Shown here piece after piece: positions 6,996 to 10,457 of a stretch of DNA of 10,457 bases. Below the pieces are notes generated by a model. It was not told the DNA's origin and did not search any database. It was given only the letters and a program-made list of their open reading frames with translations. Numbering within the stretch: position 1 is the first letter of the stretch; the number at the start of each line of letters is the position of its first letter. The DNA is from Bacteroidales bacterium UBA1237 (GTDB taxonomy: Bacteria; Bacteroidota; Bacteroidia; Bacteroidales; UBA932): the NCBI GenBank assembly GCA_002308935.1, contig DBWN01000172.1, positions 22,657 through 33,113 on the forward strand, given 5' to 3'. The position numbers were made by a program, and so were the translations under genes.

Positions 6996-7692
6996 GGTAT
7001 TCAAGCCTGTTGACGATAGGAACCAGTATTCCGTCTTCGATGAAGGTGTGCTTCGCGAGGTCGTTCTCGAATGAGTACAGATTCATCAGGACATTGTTTA
7101 TCTGCTGTCCGTCGCACTCCTGAGGGAGGTATTTCATCACGATGTTCTTCAGGTCGCCGAGTTTCTCATCCACATTGCTGTGGTTTTCCTCGTACTGGTT
7201 GATGGTGAACCCGTCCTCTTCGGTATGGTCAAGTACTTTCCCGATGTAAGGGAAAACCACCTCTTCCTCGTATTGGAAATGCTTCGAGAGCTCTTCTTTG
7301 TAGTCGGTGAAGAACTTCCAGATAATCGCCTTGTGCTTTTCTCCGCAAGGTTCCATCATCCTTTCAATGGAGTCCGCCAACGTTTTCATGGTCACATCCA
7401 TGTAATAGGAGTGGCTTTGGTGCAGATACTTGACTACATCATTGACATTGACTTTGCCGAGGGTCTCCTTGGAAGGCATGTAGTTGTTGATGGAATAAAC
7501 GCTGCAGATGAGCAGGAAGGTTTCCGGGTCCACATTGTTTTTCCTGCAGGCTTCTTCTACAGTCTCGTCCCCGAAACCGAACCTGAGGCCCATCCTAGAG
7601 AAGACACCAAGAAGATTGAAATCAATGTCAATGAGGTCCGCAAGTTTCATGGTTGCGGAGAACATGTGCCTTTCTGAATCTCTTGTGGTCAT
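6979..7692 (-). CDS. ScdA/YtfE-like hemerythrin domain protein (di-iron, iron-sulfur repair type)
   Basis: The 237-residue cytoplasmic protein is likely a di-iron protein related to ScdA/YtfE/RIC, which helps repair Fe-S clusters after nitric oxide or oxidative damage. The N-terminal ScdA_N-like part (14-65) includes MKLADLIDIDFNLLGVFSRMGLRFGFGDETVEEAC. The CCGG cysteine motif of classical ScdA is replaced by FGFGD. The hemerythrin domain (about 88-230) shows iron-ligand patterns: LHQSH (90-94), H138-x3-E142, H171 and H215-x3-E219. ATG 7692 is chosen because the family usually begins just before this domain and a TATCTTTG -7 element lies at 7753-7746. An in-frame ATG at 7788 would add 32 residues of unlikely character. 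It is the first gene of a cluster with the regulator and the DUF4491 gene. Confidence 0.9.
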   Translation of the reverse strand: MTTRDSERHMFSATMKLADLIDIDFNLLGVFSRMGLRFGFGDETVEEACRKNNVDPETFLLICSVYSINNYMPSKETLGKVNVNDVVKYLHQSHSYYMDVTMKTLADSIERMMEPCGEKHKAIIWKFFTDYKEELSKHFQYEEEVVFPYIGKVLDHTEEDGFTINQYEENHSNVDEKLGDLKNIVMKYLPQECDGQQINNVLMNLYSFENDLAKHTFIEDGILVPIVNRLEYHEKQQ

Positions 7693-7745
7693 ACCGGTGG
7701 AATTCTTTGATAATGCTTGAATCCTGTCTTTGTTGGCTTGAGCCA

Positions 7746-7753
7746 CAAAGATA
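7746..7753 (-). promoter_or_regulatory. Proximal -7 element (TATCTTTG) for the hemerythrin gene
   Basis: The minus strand reads TATCTTTG, an exact TAnnTTTG match, 53 bp upstream of the chosen ATG at 7692. The position 20 bp upstream reads TTC rather than TTG, so the -33 box is imperfect. If used, the longer ATG at 7788 would not be on the transcript. Confidence 0.45.
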
Positions 7754-7940
7754 GAGGATTTTTGCGTCAATACGAATAGCCCTTTCATATAGAAAAGTTT
7801 TTAACGGGTTACGCTCCCACGCTTCACAGCGCAAGAGCGTTTACAACAATTAAAAGGATCTTAAACTTTCTAACTATATGGCCAATACTTTGGCTGTCCT
7901 GTATAAATGAGGGACGGCCTTGGTATCATCTTTCCGACTG

Positions 7941-7971
7941 CAAAGGTAGGGAAGAACGGTAGGGGGGACAA
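7941..7971 (-). promoter_or_regulatory. Distal promoter for the hemerythrin-regulator-DUF4491 cluster
   Basis: On the minus strand TTG (7971-7969) is followed after exactly 20 bp by TACCTTTG (7948-7941), the same architecture as the feoAB promoter. Transcription would begin near 7934, leaving about 240 bases of leader before ATG 7692 or about 145 before ATG 7788. TTGGTAT boxes flank it on both sides. Confidence 0.65.
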
Positions 7972-7980
7972 TCATAATAT

Positions 7981-8011
7981 GTTGGTATTCTTGCCAAGCC
8001 GTCATACCAAC
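7981..8011. repeat. Inverted repeat GTTGGTAT/ATACCAAC upstream of the hemerythrin promoter
   Basis: GTTGGTAT (7981-7988) and ATACCAAC (8004-8011) are perfect 8 bp arms around a 15 bp centre that itself contains the palindrome CTTGCCAAG (7990-7998). It lies about 10 bp upstream of the -33 element. It could be an activator or repressor site, or an imperfect terminator after the antiporter gene. On the plus strand it is followed by TTTTT, but no plus-strand gene reads into it. Confidence 0.5.
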
Positions 8012-8041
8012 TTTTTGCTGAACTCGTTCCTCAAAGAGGGG

Positions 8042-9349
8042 CTATGAGTATTTCTTGGGGTAGCGTACGATGATGGAAAGACTTGCTACACCGAAAAGTA
8101 CGAAAGGGTAGTAAAGGTACTGGATGATGGAAGCTGAAGATATCTGGGCAAGACCGCCCGCCATCAGAAGCTGAGCGCCGTAGGGGATTATCCCCTGTAC
8201 TATACAGGAGAATGTGTCCAGGATGCTCGCGGTTTTTCTGGGATCGAGACCGTATTTTCCGCTGATGTCCTTCGCTATCTGGCCTGTGGTTATTATGGCA
8301 ATAGTGTTGTTCGCCGTGCAAAGGTTGGAAAGGCTGACGAGTCCTGCGATGCTGAATTCCGCGCCCCTTTTTCCTTTGATTCCTGCAGTGAGCCCCGATA
8401 TGATGAAATCCAGTCCTCCGTTTTCGCGGATGATCTCAAGCATTCCTCCGGCGAGCATCGTCACTATGATGAGGTCTCCCATTCCGGCGATTCCGCTGCC
8501 GGTGGCTTCAAGGAAACCGATCCATGAGAGGTCTCCGCTGAATATCCCGATCAGGGCGTTCATCAGAATACCTATGACAAGGACCGTGAGGACATTGATT
8601 CCGGAGAGCGCCATAATGATGATCGAAAGGTATGGGACGAGTTTCAGTATGCTGATTTCCCCGATCTGGGGTGCGGTGTCGACACCAAGGCCCATTATGA
8701 TGTAGATGGCGGTGACAATGACTGCCGCTGGACCCGCAATCCAGATGTTGGCCTTGAATTTGTCGGCCATTGAACACCCTTGGCTCCTTGTCGCAGCTAT
8801 AGTTGTGTCCGAAATGAAAGACAGGTTGTCCCCGAAGAATGCGCCACCTACGGCTATCGCTGTGACCATGGGAACTGACAGTCCGGTCTGGGAGGCGATT
8901 CCTGTCGCAATGGGGACGAGAGCCACAATTGTTCCGACAGATGTGCCGATGGACATGGAAATGAAGCATGCTGCGAGAAAGAGACCGGCAAGAATCAGTT
9001 TCTCCGGGAGAATCATAAGGGTGAGGTTCACCGTCGCCTCAATTGATCCGATGGCTTTTGCAGTCGATGCGAAAGCTCCTGCCAGCACGAATATCCATAT
9101 CATCAGAAGGACATTCGGGTTACCGGCTCCCTTTGAGAAGGTGTTCACTCTTTCCTCAAGGCTTCCTTTGGAAATGAGCGCCGCATACAGGGAGGAGATG
9201 AGGAAAGCAGCAGCTACAGGAACCTTGTAGAAGTCCTTGGCGATTATGGATGAAAGGAGGTATACCAGCAGGAATACTATCAGCGGGCTCAGGGAGAGCC
9301 AGCCTCCAATGGTCCTTTTCCTGTCTGTCGGGGAAGATTCTGTTGCCAT
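8042..9349 (-). CDS. NhaC-family Na+/H+ antiporter
   Basis: The 435-residue inner-membrane protein of the NhaC/ion transporter superfamily probably exchanges Na+ for H+, though related members swap organic acids or amino acids. About eleven hydrophobic segments are visible, starting WLSLSPLIVFLLVYLLSSIIA. The most telling stretch is GGAFFGDNLSFISDTTIAAT (168-187), the NhaC pattern with charged residues inside the membrane. An equivalent second-half motif, LSNLCTANNTIAIITTGQIA, follows near residue 338. The length suits the shorter Bacteroidetes forms. It starts at ATG 9349, divergent from queH with 79 bp between them; a TAACTTTG -7 element lies at 9385-9378. It ends about 70 bp before the hemerythrin promoter region. 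Confidence 0.92.
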   Translation of the reverse strand: MATESSPTDRKRTIGGWLSLSPLIVFLLVYLLSSIIAKDFYKVPVAAAFLISSLYAALISKGSLEERVNTFSKGAGNPNVLLMIWIFVLAGAFASTAKAIGSIEATVNLTLMILPEKLILAGLFLAACFISMSIGTSVGTIVALVPIATGIASQTGLSVPMVTAIAVGGAFFGDNLSFISDTTIAATRSQGCSMADKFKANIWIAGPAAVIVTAIYIIMGLGVDTAPQIGEISILKLVPYLSIIIMALSGINVLTVLVIGILMNALIGIFSGDLSWIGFLEATGSGIAGMGDLIIVTMLAGGMLEIIRENGGLDFIISGLTAGIKGKRGAEFSIAGLVSLSNLCTANNTIAIITTGQIAKDISGKYGLDPRKTASILDTFSCIVQGIIPYGAQLLMAGGLAQISSASIIQYLYYPFVLFGVASLSIIVRYPKKYS

Positions 9350-9376
9350 GGGGAATCAATTGAAGTCCGTCGGGCA

Positions 9377-9405
9377 GCAAAGTTACACAAAAAGAGTAAC
9401 TTTGC
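9377..9405. promoter_or_regulatory. Divergent -7 elements forming an inverted repeat between the nhaC-type gene and queH
   Basis: GCAAAGTTAC (9377-9386) and GTAACTTTGC (9396-9405) are perfect 10 bp arms around a 9 bp A-rich centre. Each arm contains an exact TAnnTTTG element: minus-strand TAACTTTG (9385-9378) pointing to the antiporter and plus-strand TAACTTTG (9397-9404) pointing to queH. The -33 box 20 bp upstream is TCG for the antiporter and absent for queH. Predicted starts are near 9371 and 9411, giving short leaders of about 20 bases on both sides. Confidence 0.6.
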
Positions 9406-9428
9406 CGAAGAAAGAAACAATTCCGCTC

Positions 9429-10079
9429 ATGCATAATAGGGATAAAGATGCACAAATGCCCCTTGGGAAAGAAGAAGCCAGGCTTCTTCTCCACGCATGT
9501 TGTGCTCCTTGCTCCGGAGCGATAATAGAAGCTCTGGTGAAAGAGGGGATACGGCCGGCTGTTTTCTTCAGCAATTCCAACATCGTTCCTTCGTCAGAAT
9601 ATGATCTGCGGCGGGATGAGTGCAGACGTTATTGCGATAAATACGGACTGGATTTCATTGAGGATGAGTATTCGCACGATGATTGGAGAGTAATTGCTTC
9701 CGGTCATGAAAACGACCCTGAGAGGGGAGAGAGGTGTATGCAGTGTTTCCGCTTCCGTCTTCACAGGGCTGCAAGGTATGCACACCGGAACGGCTACAAT
9801 GTCCTTGCGACGACCTTGGCTTCTTCAAGGTGGAAAGACCTTTCCCAGGTGAATCCTGCCGGTGAATGGGCGTGCAGTCTTTTCCCTTGTCTGAGGTGGT
9901 GGCCACGCAACTGGCGAAAGGGCGGGCTGCAACAGCGCCGGGGAGAAATAATCCGTGAGCAGGGCTTCTATAATCAGAACTACTGCGGCTGCGAATTCAG
10001 TCTCGCCTCTTCCCGTGCTGCAGGTTCTTCAATATCTTGTGAAATTAACAGTTCTGTGTATAATGATCCGGAAATCTGA
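9429..10079 (+). CDS. queH: Epoxyqueuosine reductase QueH
   Basis: The 216-residue cytoplasmic iron-sulfur enzyme reduces epoxyqueuosine to queuosine at the wobble base of tRNAs with GUN anticodons. It is the non-homologous replacement for QueG. The conserved cysteines are in LLHACCAPCS (20-29), GERCMQCF (100-107) and NYCGC (184-188). Between them are SRWKDLSQV (133-141) and NWRKGGLQQRRGEI (161-174), as in Bacteroidetes QueH. ATG 9429 is chosen because it sits about 25 bp after the -7 element at 9397-9404; ATG 9456 is also possible. The open frame extends upstream to 9237, but that part is antisense to the antiporter gene. About 25 non-conserved residues follow YCGCEF. The 3' end overlaps the next gene by 17 bp, suggesting cotranscription. 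Confidence 0.94.
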   Translation: MHNRDKDAQMPLGKEEARLLLHACCAPCSGAIIEALVKEGIRPAVFFSNSNIVPSSEYDLRRDECRRYCDKYGLDFIEDEYSHDDWRVIASGHENDPERGERCMQCFRFRLHRAARYAHRNGYNVLATTLASSRWKDLSQVNPAGEWACSLFPCLRWWPRNWRKGGLQQRRGEIIREQGFYNQNYCGCEFSLASSRAAGSSISCEINSSVYNDPEI

Positions 10080-10457
10080 CTTTTTGGAAATATTTGTGGC
10101 AGTCGTCTGCCTGTTCGCATTCTGCGCATTATCTTCCGCCCAGAATCTTACTGTGGCCTCCTACAATATCCGTTACGAAAATGACGGAGACTACAATAGG
10201 GGCAACGGTTGGGATGCGAGATACCCATGGATCTGCTCATTCATACGTTTTGAGGATCCCGACATCTTCGGCAGTCAGGAGGTCCTCAAGGACCAGCTCT
10301 CTGACATGCAGAGCCTTCTCCCGTCATATTCTGTGGTGGGGGTCGGACGTGATGACGGGGTGGACGAGGGCGAATTCGAACCGATATTCTTCAAGAAGGA
10401 CCGTTTCCGTCTTCTGGACAAGGGTTGGTTCTGGCTGGCCGAAGACCCTACAAAGCC
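10063..10457 (+). CDS. Secreted endonuclease/exonuclease/phosphatase family protein (3' end outside window)
   Basis: A frame open from ATG 10063 to the window end encodes at least 131 residues. Residues 1-27 form a signal peptide (MIRKSDFLEIFVAVV, then a hydrophobic stretch ending SSAQ). The mature part follows the EEP fold, a DNase I/phosphatase-like metal-dependent phosphodiesterase. It has the first strand with metal-binding Asn, VASYNIRYEN (31-40, N35), the region GWDARYPWICSFIRFEDPDIFGSQEV with catalytic-side Q72-E73, and GVGRDDGVDEGEFEPIFF (93-110). The C-terminal His and Asp residues lie outside the window. Bacteroidetes encode many secreted members of this kind, and the substrate may be a nucleic acid, sugar phosphate or lipid phosphate. 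It overlaps queH by 17 bp. No promoter of its own was seen. Confidence 0.88.
   Translation, partial: MIRKSDFLEIFVAVVCLFAFCALSSAQNLTVASYNIRYENDGDYNRGNGWDARYPWICSFIRFEDPDIFGSQEVLKDQLSDMQSLLPSYSVVGVGRDDGVDEGEFEPIFFKKDRFRLLDKGWFWLAEDPTK

Larger units (their letters stand above)
7693..8041. other. Intergenic regulatory region between the NhaC antiporter and the hemerythrin cluster
   Basis: About 350 bp without a supported protein gene. Going down the minus strand it holds a GTTGGTAT/ATACCAAC inverted repeat (8011-7981), a good promoter (7971-7941), a possible leader hairpin just after it (7923-7882), and a second -7 element (7753-7746). The hairpin arms are GGCTGTCC (7892-7899) and GGACGGCC (7912-7919), flanked by CCAA (7882-7885) and TTGG (7920-7923). 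No clear T-rich terminator for the antiporter gene was found. Confidence 0.6.

Noticed and set aside
7761..7768. TTTGCGTC near the hemerythrin promoter as a half-site of the feo palindrome
   Set aside because: The same octamer also occurs inside coding sequence at 4467-4474 and, as its complement, at 1692-1699, so it is not informative.
9237..9428. N-terminal extension of the queH open frame
   Set aside because: It is antisense to the antiporter start and to the queH promoter, and residues before MHNRD do not resemble QueH.

Overview
This window looks like chromosomal DNA from a Bacteroidales-type bacterium of moderate GC content. Four things point there. The FeoA and FeoB domains are fused in one 828-residue protein. 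A DUF4491-type membrane protein and a QueH of the form ending in YCGCEF are present. The upstream regions repeatedly carry the Bacteroidetes -7 promoter hexamer pattern TAnnTTTG, in two cases with a TTG exactly 20 bp upstream. Shine-Dalgarno-like sequences are mostly absent. Genus cannot be fixed by eye.

Layout. The window opens with the last 28 bases of a tRNA and its terminator (1-71). A minus-strand block follows: a secreted protein with a degenerate retropepsin-like domain plus TPR-like helices (93-1103), a membrane acyltransferase-3 protein (1308-2369), and the FeoAB ferrous iron transporter (2429-4915). A roughly 200 bp divergent region carries the feo promoter, overlapped by a perfect 21 bp palindrome. 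Next is a plus-strand ROK-family sugar kinase (5117-6007). It converges on, and overlaps by 4 bp, a minus-strand cluster made of a DUF4491 membrane protein, a LuxR/NarL-type regulator with a degenerate receiver, and a ScdA/YtfE-like hemerythrin protein. Transcription of that cluster runs from about 7940 down to 6004. Upstream of it lies an intergenic stretch of about 350 bp with promoters and repeated TTGGTAT boxes. An NhaC-type Na+/H+ antiporter (8042-9349) is divergent from queH (9429-10079). The queH gene overlaps by 17 bp the start of a secreted endonuclease/exonuclease/phosphatase-family protein that runs off the window end (10063-10457).

How the genes fit together. Most of this is ordinary housekeeping and accessory content: iron uptake, tRNA queuosine modification, ion homeostasis, sugar phosphorylation. 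The most interesting parts are the hemerythrin / non-canonical response regulator / DUF4491 cluster, which may be a small iron- or nitric-oxide-stress module (inference). Also notable are the palindromic operator candidate on feoAB and the secreted retropepsin-like protein that has lost its catalytic DTG triad. No mobile element, CRISPR array, prophage or clearly new multi-gene system is visible.
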